DNA of 29,451 bases, taken from CAYRIY01 sp964424335 (GTDB lineage: Bacteria > Bacillota > Limnochordia > DTU080 > RSA5). Under the pieces are notes generated by a model. The model saw only the letters and a list, made by a program, of their open reading frames with translations, ran no database searches and was not told the origin of the DNA. A program made the translations under genes and the position numbers. Of this stretch, positions 16,801-23,840 are shown in pieces (the stretch's first letter is position 1; every line of letters begins with the position of its first letter). The DNA lies in the NCBI GenBank assembly GCA_964424335.1, contig CAYRIY010000036.1:1-29451 (forward strand), read 5' to 3'.

Positions 16801-17289
16801 TCACGCTGCCCTGCTCTACGTTGTTTACATAGAAGCGGGCGTCACCTAGGGAGCCGTCCGGATTAAAGAAGAGCCAAAGTCCGGTGCGCAAAGGGCTGGC
16901 GATGTTGTTGTCACCAAAGGCGCTGCCGTACGCATCGCCCGTCATACGAATCTGGCCATTTTGGTAATACTCCGTCCACGGACCCGAGAGGCGACCATAG
17001 TCGAACGTTCCCTCGTACCGCAGCTCGCCACTGTCGAAATACGATGTCGCACGACCTACCAAGCGGTCGTTTTGGTATATGCCTTCAAACAGTAGCGTGC
17101 CGTCCGAGCCGTAGTGAACCCACGGACCCGTGCGCAAAGGGTTGCCGATGTTGTTGTCACCGTAGGCGCTGCCGTACGCATCGCCCGTCGTGCGAATCTG
17201 ACCGTTTTGGTAATACTCCGCCCACGGGCCCGCGAGGCGGCCGTAGTCGAATATGCCCTCGTACCGCAGCTCGCCGCTGTCGAAATACC
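13832..17289 (-). CDS. C-terminal part of giant exported MORN-repeat/coiled-coil protein with nucleotidyltransferase tip (polymorphic-toxin-like)
   Basis: About 1,150 residues downstream of the assembly gap; the N-terminal part is at 17390-18050. In order: two 82-residue MORN-type repeats (17287-16796); about 200 residues of beta-repeats with D-x-D/E-G-N turns (EEVDEHGNERETV, EEVDRYGNVRTSF); a very charged coiled coil (about 16050-15550, EEAEREREDVAAIEE); an Ala/Gly-rich weakly hydrophobic part (15310-15000); a Pro-rich linker (14240-14170); and a final ~100-residue domain. That tip carries IVIFGSRQTG, 13 further residues and SDLDIGIVG, the GS..DxD signature of nucleotidyltransferase-fold proteins (DLD codons 13996-13988). 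A signal-bearing repeat stalk with an enzymatic tip is the architecture of polymorphic toxins. No immunity gene is evident. It could instead be an envelope structural protein. Toxin role is inferred. Confidence 0.75.
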
Positions 17290-17924
17290 NNNNNNNNNNN
17301 NNNNNNNNNNNNNNNNNNNNNNNNNNNNNNNNNNNNNNNNNNNNNNNNNNNNNNNNNNNNNNNNNNNNNNNNNNNNNNNNNNNNNNNNNAGTCGAATATG
17401 CCCTCGTACCGCAGCTCGCCGCTGTCGAAATACCACGTCGCACGACCTACTAAGCGGTCGTTCTCGTACGTGCCTTCAAAGAGGAGGGTGCCGTCCCGGC
17501 CGTAGTGAAACCACGGACCCGTGCGCAAAGGGTTGCCGACGTTGTTTACACCAAAGATGCTGCCATACGCATCGCCCGTCGTGCGAATCTGACCGTTTTG
17601 ATAGTACTCCGTCCACGGGCCCATTAGGCGGCCGTAGTCGAATATGCCCTCGTACCGCAGCTCGCCGCTGTCGAAATACCACGTCGCACGCCCTACTAAG
17701 CGGTCGTTCTCGTACGTGCCTTCAAAGAGGAGGGTGCCGTCCGCCGCGTATTCGACCCACAGACCCGTGCGCAGGGGACTGCGGATACTGTTCATTCCAA
17801 AGGAGCTGCCGTACGTCTCGCCGGTCGCGCGAATCTGGCCGTTTTGATAATACTCCGTCCACCGACCGACGAGACGGCCGTCTTCGAATACTCCTTCAAA
17901 ACGCAATTCGCCGGTATCGTAAAC
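16796..17924 (-). repeat. 246-bp (82-residue) MORN-type tandem repeats
   Basis: Unit starts on the - strand at 17924, 17678, 17432 (interrupted by N), 17287 and 17041; complete neighbours are exactly 246 bases apart. Consensus parts: YFDSGELRYEGIFDYGRL, GPWTEYYQNGQIRTTGDAYGS, NPLRTGPW, DGTLLFEGTYENDRLVGRAT. Each unit holds about three MORN_2-like strands (GxxxxEGxY pattern). The first and last units are the most diverged, the middle ones nearly identical in DNA, which points to recent duplication or gene conversion. Confidence 0.92.
17290..17389. other. Assembly gap (100 N)
   Basis: Exactly 100 N inside the near-identical 246-base repeats. The flanks leave 45 real bases of one unit, so the missing length should be 201 bases or 201 plus a multiple of 246. 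Any of these is a multiple of three and joins the two coding halves in frame, whereas 100 does not. Confidence 0.97.
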
Positions 17925-18050
17925 CTCAAAGGCGGGACCGTTCCTGTTTTCGTCCGCCGAAGCGACGTGGAACCAGACGCCGAGGGTCGCGACCAAAATG
18001 ACGAGGATTCCAATAGGGCGCCCAGACATGCATTTGATCTGGCGCGTCAT
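17390..18050 (-). CDS. N-terminal part of the giant MORN-repeat protein
   Basis: 220 residues visible before the gap; the rest of the protein is at 13832-17289. The ATG at 18050 overlaps the stop of the FKBP gene (ATGA), so translation is probably coupled; a second ATG lies seven codons later. Residues about 1-35 are a signal peptide (GRPIGILVILVATLGVWFHVASA), so the protein is exported or anchored at its N terminus. From residue about 43 (VYDTGELRFEG) the MORN-type repeats begin: one diverged unit, one full unit, then half a unit into the gap. MORN_2 repeats are also found in YwqK-type proteins, but the size and the C-terminal domains here differ from those small proteins. Confidence 0.85.
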
Positions 18051-18760
18051 TGAACCCCGTCCTCGATTGCCAAAAGCTCGATGCCAAAGATCAGCAATTC
18101 GTTGGGTCCGATCGGGCCGGCGCCCTGCTCCCCGTAGGCTAGGTGAGGCGGGACAAAGATCCGCCATACGGCGCCGACCTGCATCAACCGGAGGGCTTCA
18201 GACCACCCGGCAATCACGTCGCTGAGGGCAAACGTCGATGGAACGCCGCGTCGATAAGACGAGTCAAACTCCGTGCCGTCGGCAAACATTCCGTGATAGT
18301 GGACTTTGACGGTATCATCGAAGGTGGGTGAACTGCCGGTTCCTTGCTCCAGGATTTCGTACTGGAGGCCCGTCTCGGTAGTGTAAACGCCCTCTCGCTC
18401 CCCGTTGGCCGCGAGAAACTCGGTTGCAAACTCGAGGTTCCAAGCGGCCTCTTGCTCCATCAGTCTCCGATTCCGCTCTTCGTGGAAGGCGACGAGGGCT
18501 TGCTCGAGCCGATCGATTTCGAATAACGACGCCTGGCCGTTCAAGACGTCCGAGATGCCTTGGACCAGCATGGTTTCGTCGATATCAAAACCCTCGTCCA
18601 AGATCAACGCGGCGATGTTGCGCCCGAGCGCATAACTTGCCAGCTCCCTTATCGATGTCTCCTCCGACGAATCGCCGTTGGAAGCGATCGCACTGTGTCC
18701 ACCGACTAGACAAAGTGCGGCCACGCCCAAGATCGCCAACAGACGCACCAAGCGCTGCAC
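18047..18760 (-). CDS. Exported FKBP-type peptidyl-prolyl cis-trans isomerase (FkpA/Mip-like)
   Basis: 237 aa from the GTG at 18760, chosen because GAGGAG lies eight bases upstream; two earlier GTGs overlap that ribosome site. Signal peptide VRLLAILGVAALCLVGGHSAIA; no lipobox. Residues about 30-115 form the helical FKBP_N dimerisation-type domain (LASYALGRNIAALI..VQGISDVLNG). The C-terminal FKBP domain has VHYHGMFADGTEFDSS, FALSDVIAGWSEALRLM, GAVWRIFVPPHLAYGEQG and ELLIFGIELL, with all usual active-site parts. It speeds proline isomerisation and acts as a folding helper outside the cytoplasm. The stop overlaps the start of the giant repeat protein by four bases (ATGA), so it may be a dedicated folding helper for that protein. 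Confidence 0.92.
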   Translation of the reverse strand: MQRLVRLLAILGVAALCLVGGHSAIASNGDSSEETSIRELASYALGRNIAALILDEGFDIDETMLVQGISDVLNGQASLFEIDRLEQALVAFHEERNRRLMEQEAAWNLEFATEFLAANGEREGVYTTETGLQYEILEQGTGSSPTFDDTVKVHYHGMFADGTEFDSSYRRGVPSTFALSDVIAGWSEALRLMQVGAVWRIFVPPHLAYGEQGAGPIGPNELLIFGIELLAIEDGVQ

Positions 18761-18936
18761 GAGCACCACTCCTCAACACCAAAGGATATGCGCATGACTC
18801 ATCGGGCGCTATGATCGGAAACACCGATTCGTCCGCACGGCCGAAAACCCATCGCCATTTGACCAATAGCGGAAATTTCCCCCTATTTTGTCGACATTCC
18901 TTTAAAAATCCGATAAGCCAGCGCCCAGACTCTTGG

Positions 18937-18964
18937 ATTTTAATCGACGTAATTTCTATTACAA
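18937..18964 (-). promoter_or_regulatory. Candidate promoter of the FKBP-giant protein operon
   Basis: On the - strand TTGTAA (18964-18959), a 16-base spacer and TAAAAT (18942-18937) in an A+T-rich island about 180 bases before the FKBP start. A direct repeat ACGTAATT (18947, 18964; period 17) and the palindrome CGTAATTACG (18965-18974) overlap it and may bind a regulator. The rest of 18770-19160 shows no gene. Confidence 0.35.
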
Positions 18965-19160
18965 CGTAATTACGAATACGGTCGCTTGAATCCGATGTGG
19001 GTGGAGAGTGGTGATTTGACATGCCCATGCGGGCGACGACGATCCTGTGTGTCCCAAAAACGATGCCAACGCGCTTGTCTTGGGCTGATTTGCCTCCGCG
19101 GTCTGAGCGACAACTCGGCGAGCAGGGCATCCGTTATTGCCGTACACTACGGCTGAAAGT

Positions 19161-19210
19161 AGCGATGGGTTTTTGGACGGGTTGACGCCCCGGCCAAGGA
19201 CCCATCGCTT
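19161..19210. repeat. Inverted repeat with 29-base loop in a gene-free stretch
   Basis: AGCGATGGGT (19161-19170) and ACCCATCGCT (19200-19209) form ten-base arms around 29 bases. It lies in the 560-base stretch (18770-19329) without genes, far upstream of the FKBP gene on the - strand. The function is unknown. Confidence 0.4.
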
Positions 19211-19241
19211 CAAGGGAATAACCTCACCGCCAAGCGCACAC

Positions 19242-19279
19242 AAGGCATGGGAGGCCGGACTTACAGCCTCCCATGCCTT
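19242..19279. terminator. Hairpin terminator after the BNR gene
   Basis: AAGGCATGGGAGGC (19242-19255) and GCCTCCCATGCCTT (19266-19279) are perfect 14-base arms with a 10-base loop. It starts about 50 bases after the stop at 19330 on the - strand. The U tract is short on that strand (TTG) and three bases on the other, so strength is uncertain. Confidence 0.6.
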
Positions 19280-19329
19280 TCATTCACGGATCGCACATCG
19301 CTAGGCAGCCCAAGAATGCGAATGCTGAT

Positions 19330-20691
19330 TTAAGCCTCGACGAGCTCAGGCTCTACAAACTCCTGGTCCATCTCCCGCGGGAGGCGGCGTACGTTTCCGT
19401 CCCGGTCGCAGAAATAGAGGTACGACTCAGAGGGTTGGCGGGCATGGCCGTCCGCCCAAAGCGCGTAAAAGTCAGGATGCGCGTTGAGCGGCCTGCGCAC
19501 GTACGTGTGGTTGCGCGGGCTATTTCGCGTCAATTGGCGCACTTTTGTCCATGTCGCGCCCTCATCAAGGGAGGTCCACATCGCCACCTCTCCGCCGGGG
19601 TTGTAGGGCTGCGGCCCGGACTCGGTGGGCCCGATGATGCGCCACGTTCCGTCCTCTTCGATGTAGAGCGAGCCCATGTCGTAGTTGCTGTTGGAGGTGG
19701 TCACCTCGTGAAACACCCAGCGCTCACCGGTCCAGCGCGCGAGCGTCCACGTACGAGGGTCGTTTTTGGGTCCCGACTCGTATCCCTTGCTCGTCACGTA
19801 GAGGATGGCCGGTCTGTCCTGAGGGTCGTAGTTGACGTCGTTGATGTAGACCTTCAGGCCTTCGGCCTCGTAATCCCGAACGAGGGCGCCGTTTTTCACG
19901 TCGAGGAGCGGCATCGAAAGCTCCGTGCCATCCGCTGCGCGCCAGGTGGCGCCTGCATCGGTCGTTTCGACATAATACAGGTTGGTCCGGTAGTTCAAGC
20001 CAAGACCGGCCGGGTGATAGTTGAACGCAGTGCCCGCTCGGCCCGCGCCCAGGGCGCTCGTCTGATAGTGTCCCTGTTCGATCGCTCCGAGGCGCTGCCA
20101 CTCGGACCAGCGGACCCCATCCACGCTCGACATAAAGCATGTGGTCCGGTCGGCGGGGTATTTGTACTTTGTGAAAAAGACGAGAAACCGGCCGTCGGCG
20201 GTCGGCCAAACTTGAAAGTAGGAGAAGTTGTCGAGCGGAGTCTCTTTCCCGTCTTGCATATAAACCGCGTCGACGCGCTCAAACTCGTCGATGTCGTACG
20301 GACGCACGCTTTTATGGATGTACGATGGCCGGCTGAGTCCGTGGGACGTGGAAAAGATCCAGATGTGCCCTTCTCGGTCGACCGAGATCACCGGATTGTC
20401 GTGGGCGTCGGAGGTCTGTTTGTTAAGGAGCAGCGTCGGCTTTGGCACCACGCCCCGCTCGTGGTCGTAATAGGAAATCATGTGCACGAGCTCCGTATCG
20501 CTTTCTTCCGTTGCGCCCCCGTAACAGAAAAACGTCTTGTTCACTTCAGGTCGGTACACGGCAAAAGGCTGATGATTCGCCGGATAGGTGCCTAGGCCCC
20601 CACTGTATTTGTAGACGTACTCGTCGTTTGACGGTTGGTTCATGTACCAAATGCCGCGATATCCGTTCGCCTTACCGTTGATCGTAAGCAA
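19330..20691 (-). CDS. BNR repeat (sialidase-fold) family protein, BNR_4 type
   Basis: 453 aa from a TTG at 20691, eight bases after GAGGAG; a GTG three codons earlier (20700) overlaps that ribosome site. No signal peptide. The opening NGYRGIWYMNQPS, KYSGGLGTYPANHQPFAVY and VNKTFFCYGG is characteristic of the BNR_4 family, a six-bladed propeller found in polysaccharide-use loci. Asp-box-like turns follow (SVDGVRWSEWQ, TTDAGATWRAA, SLDEGATWTKV). Related proteins are often linked to breakdown of rhamnose- or uronate-containing glycans, but their activity is mostly untested. It is preceded by a LacI regulator, and a LacI-type palindrome (20738-20751) lies just before it, so it is probably repressed by that protein. 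Confidence 0.82.
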   Translation of the reverse strand: MLTINGKANGYRGIWYMNQPSNDEYVYKYSGGLGTYPANHQPFAVYRPEVNKTFFCYGGATEESDTELVHMISYYDHERGVVPKPTLLLNKQTSDAHDNPVISVDREGHIWIFSTSHGLSRPSYIHKSVRPYDIDEFERVDAVYMQDGKETPLDNFSYFQVWPTADGRFLVFFTKYKYPADRTTCFMSSVDGVRWSEWQRLGAIEQGHYQTSALGAGRAGTAFNYHPAGLGLNYRTNLYYVETTDAGATWRAADGTELSMPLLDVKNGALVRDYEAEGLKVYINDVNYDPQDRPAILYVTSKGYESGPKNDPRTWTLARWTGERWVFHEVTTSNSNYDMGSLYIEEDGTWRIIGPTESGPQPYNPGGEVAMWTSLDEGATWTKVRQLTRNSPRNHTYVRRPLNAHPDFYALWADGHARQPSESYLYFCDRDGNVRRLPREMDQEFVEPELVEA

Positions 20692-20737
20692 TCTGTCCAC
20701 TCCTCGTCCGCCTTTTCACGTCGTACCAAAAACCCAG

Positions 20738-20751
20738 TGAGAACGTTTGCA
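20738..20751. promoter_or_regulatory. Putative LacI-family operator
   Basis: TGAGAACGTTTGCA: TGxxAACGTTxxCA, a 14-base palindrome with the central CG typical of LacI/GalR sites. It lies between the LacI gene stop (20789) and the BNR gene start (20691), 47 bases before the latter. Confidence 0.5.
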
Positions 20752-20788
20752 TGCCACGTCGGTTTTGTACGTTCACAATGCTCCCCGC

Positions 20789-21796
20789 TCACCGATTTGG
20801 AGGAGGCCCTACCGAAGCGCGACGTACGAGCCGAGGGCGAAACGTGACTTCGATGCACGCCTCCGACGTATGCTCTGACCAGGTGTTTACTTGCTTTGCC
20901 GTCTCGTAGCCAATCGCCTGAAATGGGACTTCCACCGAGGTGAGCGGCGGCACGGTGTACTCGCAAATCCCGACGTTGTGAATGCCCGCCAGCGACACAT
21001 CGTCCGGCACCCGCACGCCGTGTTCATCTAGGCTCTGCAAGAGCTTCATCGCACCAAGGTCGCTCGCGGCGGCGACCGCGGTGGGTCCACCCCGCGCTTT
21101 CAGCAGACCGACCAACCGATTCCACGGTTTTCTCTCGACGACGATCCATTCGTCACGATCGGCAAATCCAAATGAACGAAGCGCGCGCCGAAACGACTCG
21201 GCACGCGCTTGAATCATGCGGTTTTCCGGCGCATCGGCCACAAATGCGATCCGCTCGTGGCCCATCTCGACAAAGTGGGCCACGATCAGCCGAGCGGCCT
21301 CATCTTCGTCGGCGTGAACGGAGATGTCGACCCGCTCAGGCGCGACCATCGACGGATCCCGATTGGCCACCGCCACGGGCAAGCCGGCCTCGCGAATGAC
21401 CGATATAAGAGGCGCCGGGTCCAGGGGCATGCACAAGATGCACCCCTTCACCGCCGGCGCCCGTGCCAGCGTCTCACTCAAACTGCGCGCCTGTGTGTGC
21501 CCGAGGACGATTCCAAGCCCCGCCTCGTCGGCATACTGACGCACGCCGTGAAGGATCAACTGATGCAACCCTTGCACCACAGGAAGGTTGCGTTCGTAGG
21601 AAACGCACACCACGATGTTCGCCCCCGTTTGAGATGGATCTTTAGACGGGCGGACCCGATAGCCGAGTTGCACCGCCGTTTGGAGGACGCGGGTGCGCGT
21701 CTCTTCGCTTATGTCCGTACTGCCTCGCAACGCCCGGGAAACCGTGCTTACGGCCAGCCCCATTTCATCTGCAACCTTCTGTAGTGTGACGCGCAT
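20789..21796 (-). CDS. LacI family transcriptional regulator
   Basis: 335 aa from the ATG at 21796 (CGGAG seven bases upstream), which starts directly at the DNA-binding helix-turn-helix TLQKVADEMGLAVSTVSRAL, with the hinge region around residues 45-60. The periplasmic-binding-protein-like ligand domain follows: PVVQGLHQLILHGV, GLPVAVANRD, DEDEAARLIVAHFVEMGHERIAFVAD, PTAVAAASDLGAMKLLQ and DDVSLAGIHNVGICEYTVPPLTSV. All are usual LacI segments, with GIHN in place of the more common GFDN/GFDD. It starts 13 bases after the stop of the solute-binding gene and is therefore probably in one operon with it. It likely controls this sugar locus. Confidence 0.93.
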   Translation of the reverse strand: MRVTLQKVADEMGLAVSTVSRALRGSTDISEETRTRVLQTAVQLGYRVRPSKDPSQTGANIVVCVSYERNLPVVQGLHQLILHGVRQYADEAGLGIVLGHTQARSLSETLARAPAVKGCILCMPLDPAPLISVIREAGLPVAVANRDPSMVAPERVDISVHADEDEAARLIVAHFVEMGHERIAFVADAPENRMIQARAESFRRALRSFGFADRDEWIVVERKPWNRLVGLLKARGGPTAVAAASDLGAMKLLQSLDEHGVRVPDDVSLAGIHNVGICEYTVPPLTSVEVPFQAIGYETAKQVNTWSEHTSEACIEVTFRPRLVRRASVGPPPNR

Positions 21797-21809
21797 TTCA
21801 CGGCTCCGA

Positions 21810-23069
21810 TCAATTTTTGCCCTCCGCGAGCAGGGCCGCAACAGTGTCCTTGATTCCCGCAAGCGCCGTCCTGGCATCTGCTTGGCCTTGCCAAACCGGC
21901 GAAAGCGCCGAGTTGATAACGCTTACGATTTGAGCAAAGTTGAGGTTTTTGTCCGTCACCGGCCTTGCGACGTCAAGCGCGTGCACGAACGTCTGCGGGT
22001 TGTACGGCGGTGGCGTCGGAGCAAACGCGGTCGACGTCACGACCGAACGGCGAGGCTGCAAAAGGACGCCATTTTGTGACTCGAGCATTCCCACCTCGAC
22101 AGAGTGGAGGTACTTGAAAAACTCGAGCGCTTCCTCAGGATGCTCCGTCGTCGCCGCCACCCCGTATGGGACTGGCTGCATCGTCGTTGCAGCCCCTGCA
22201 GGCCCCATCGGGAGCGCCGCTACGTCCCAGTCGAAGCTTGCGTTTTCGCGCAGGTTGTTCATCGTGGGCGGGATGTCGACGGCCATTCCCGTTTGCCCGT
22301 TTAGCAACTGGCCGACGCCGCCGGTACCGAAGACCTGCTCCTGGTATCCGCTTCGCACGTACTCGATCGCCTGCAGCGCCTCCGGTGAGTCGAGCGTGAG
22401 CTGGGTGTAATCAGCATCGAAAATGTTGCCGCCGGCCTGCCAAACGAAAGGCAGGAACTTTTGGTTGATGGCGGTCGAAATCGCCACACCGTATCGGTCA
22501 TACGCGCCGTCGCCCGACGTGTCCGCCCGCAAAAACCGGCCGGCCGTCCTGAGCGCCTCCCAGTCCCAGTTAGGATCGTCCCACCGCGGCGACGGAGGCG
22601 ACAAACCAACCTCGGCTACCAAGTCTGCGTTGTAAAAGAGAACGTACATCGAGATCCGCTGCGGCAGTGCGTAGATCCGCCCGTCTAGCATCACAGACTG
22701 GAGTACAGACGGATGAAAGTCTTGCAGGTCAAACGCTGGATCCCGCTCGAGCGCCTGCGTCAAGTCGTAAAATAGGCCTCTGTTCATAAAGTCGTAAAAC
22801 TCCGCGGGGTGAACGTCGAAGATGTCCGGAGCGACGCCCGCCGCGACTCTGACCAAGATCTCTTCGGCGTGGGCCGTAGTGCTTCCCGCCGCGATCTGCA
22901 AGTCGACATGAATCCGATCCTGACTGGCGTTGAAGTCATCGACGACCTTTTTCGCCAACGCTTGGTTGTGAACAGAAAAATACGAGAGAAACGTGAGCTC
23001 GACCCGATTTTGCGCGGCCGCGTGAGTAGAGGCGAGCAATCCCACCAAAAGCGCCGTAACGATCCAGGC
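21810..23069 (-). CDS. Sugar ABC transporter substrate-binding protein, 5' end in assembly gap
   Basis: 420 residues visible; the start is missing in the N gap. The visible N terminus is the hydrophobic core of a signal peptide (AWIVTALLVGLLASTHAAAQ). The mature part shows the family-1 pattern: NRVELTFLSYFSVHNQALAKK, AGVAPDIFDVHPAEFYDFMNRGLFYDL, ALPQRISMYVLFYNADLVAEVGL, a DTSGDGAYDRYG loop like that of the 10405 protein, and the helix EEALEFFKYLHSVEVGM. Similarity to the 10405 protein is clear, so the two are paralogues. It is followed after 13 bases by the LacI gene. No permeases are present. A possible start ATG lies beyond the gap at 23212. Confidence 0.88.
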   Translation of the reverse strand, partial: AWIVTALLVGLLASTHAAAQNRVELTFLSYFSVHNQALAKKVVDDFNASQDRIHVDLQIAAGSTTAHAEEILVRVAAGVAPDIFDVHPAEFYDFMNRGLFYDLTQALERDPAFDLQDFHPSVLQSVMLDGRIYALPQRISMYVLFYNADLVAEVGLSPPSPRWDDPNWDWEALRTAGRFLRADTSGDGAYDRYGVAISTAINQKFLPFVWQAGGNIFDADYTQLTLDSPEALQAIEYVRSGYQEQVFGTGGVGQLLNGQTGMAVDIPPTMNNLRENASFDWDVAALPMGPAGAATTMQPVPYGVAATTEHPEEALEFFKYLHSVEVGMLESQNGVLLQPRRSVVTSTAFAPTPPPYNPQTFVHALDVARPVTDKNLNFAQIVSVINSALSPVWQGQADARTALAGIKDTVAALLAEGKN

Positions 23070-23169
23070 NNNNNNNNNNNNNNNNNNNNNNNNNNNNNNN
23101 NNNNNNNNNNNNNNNNNNNNNNNNNNNNNNNNNNNNNNNNNNNNNNNNNNNNNNNNNNNNNNNNNNNNN
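23070..23169. other. Assembly gap (100 N)
   Basis: Exactly 100 N at the 5' end of the solute-binding gene. If the true length leaves a remainder of two when divided by three, the ATG at 23212 joins the signal peptide in frame. Confidence 0.97.
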
Positions 23170-23212
23170 TAGTTCGCCTCGTATTGAGGGAGTGTTCCGT
23201 CAAATTTGTCAT
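23170..23212 (-). CDS. Possible N-terminal fragment of the solute-binding protein
   Basis: An ATG at 23212 preceded by GCAGGAAC starts MTNLTEHSLNTRRT and runs into the gap. A short, basic n-region ending RR is what a signal peptide such as the one on the other side of the gap needs. This is the best candidate start for the 21810 gene, but it is unproved. TTACCGaaactTTACCGG (23235-23253) lies upstream and may be regulatory. Confidence 0.35.
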
Positions 23213-23274
23213 GTTCCTGCAAAAACGCGACCTATTACCGAAACTTTACCGGAAAATACGTCGAGCGGTTGTGA

Positions 23275-23412
23275 AGGGCAACAGGCGTCATGCCGAGCAC
23301 GCCGATTACGGACGTTTATGCCCGCATCCTTGAATCGTTTCGACGAAACGACCTCGAGGATGCCTATCGATTGCACGAGCGCCTGCTACCTTTGATCAGT
23401 ACGACGATGCAG
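23275..23412 (+). pseudogene. Remnant of a DHDPS/KDG-aldolase family protein
   Basis: A 46-residue island reads RATGVMPSTPITDVY, then ARILESFRRNDLEDAY and RLHERLLPLISTTMQ. It matches the C-terminal third of dihydrodipicolinate-synthase-family aldolases (GATGVMPG..., then E.A..LH.RLLPL). A TGA stop at 23272 lies directly upstream, and the similarity ends near 23412, before the 3' end of the convergent SGNH gene. There is no catalytic Tyr or Lys, so it is a decayed fragment. This family includes 2-keto-3-deoxy-sugar-acid aldolases, which would fit the locus. Confidence 0.65.
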
Positions 23413-23438
23413 TCCGATCAAACTGGAGCGATGACGTG

Positions 23439-23840
23439 TCAGATTATGGAGCGCAGCACGGGTTCCATCGCCTCTGTGTAGCGATAAAACCCTAGGTCCG
23501 ACGGGTGGATGCCGTCGACGGTTCCTTCGCCATCCTCGCCGATGAGCGAGTCGCCATCGATGTAAACCAAGTTGGGAACGCCGGACTCGACCAGCCGGTC
23601 ACGAAGCTGTCGCTGCGCCGTCCTTCGCGCTTTTTGCGTGTCGCTTTCGTAGCGAACCCAGCGAGACCTGGGGTACGTCCGGCACTCGACCAACACGATC
23701 GGCGTCAAGGGACGCGCCTCGCGCAAAATCTGAATGAACGCCTCGCCCCGCTCCTCGACGTCCTCTTTGAAGATGTTTGGAAGGCAGTCGATGACGTAGA
23801 CGTCATGCCACTGTACCGACATCTGCGTCACGTTCGTCAC
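23439..23840 (-). pseudogene. 5'-truncated SGNH/GDSL hydrolase (Lipase_GDSL_3-like)
   Basis: 133 aa from a GTG at 23840 that directly follows the TAG stop of the 23841 gene, without a ribosome site. It matches the C-terminal half of GDSL_3-type esterases: HDVYVIDCLPNI, AFIQILREARPLTPIVLVECRTYP, and the DxxH block DGIHPSDLGFYRYT near the end. The N-terminal half with the Ser nucleophile (GTSITQG type) is absent, so the product cannot be a normal SGNH esterase. The break is exactly at the junction with the neighbour, consistent with a deletion. In intact loci such esterases deacetylate sugars. Confidence 0.7.

Noticed and set aside
16796..17924. CRISPR or satellite array
   Set aside because: The repeats are coding, 246 bases long without spacers, and keep frame and MORN residues.
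18585..19130. 181-residue - strand frame overlapping the FKBP start
   Set aside because: Overlaps the FKBP signal peptide in another frame, no family resemblance and no ribosome site; the upstream part lies over the candidate promoter.
19273..20595. 440-residue open frame on the + strand
   Set aside because: Antisense to the BNR gene; the - strand frame has clear family motifs and a ribosome site, this one has neither.
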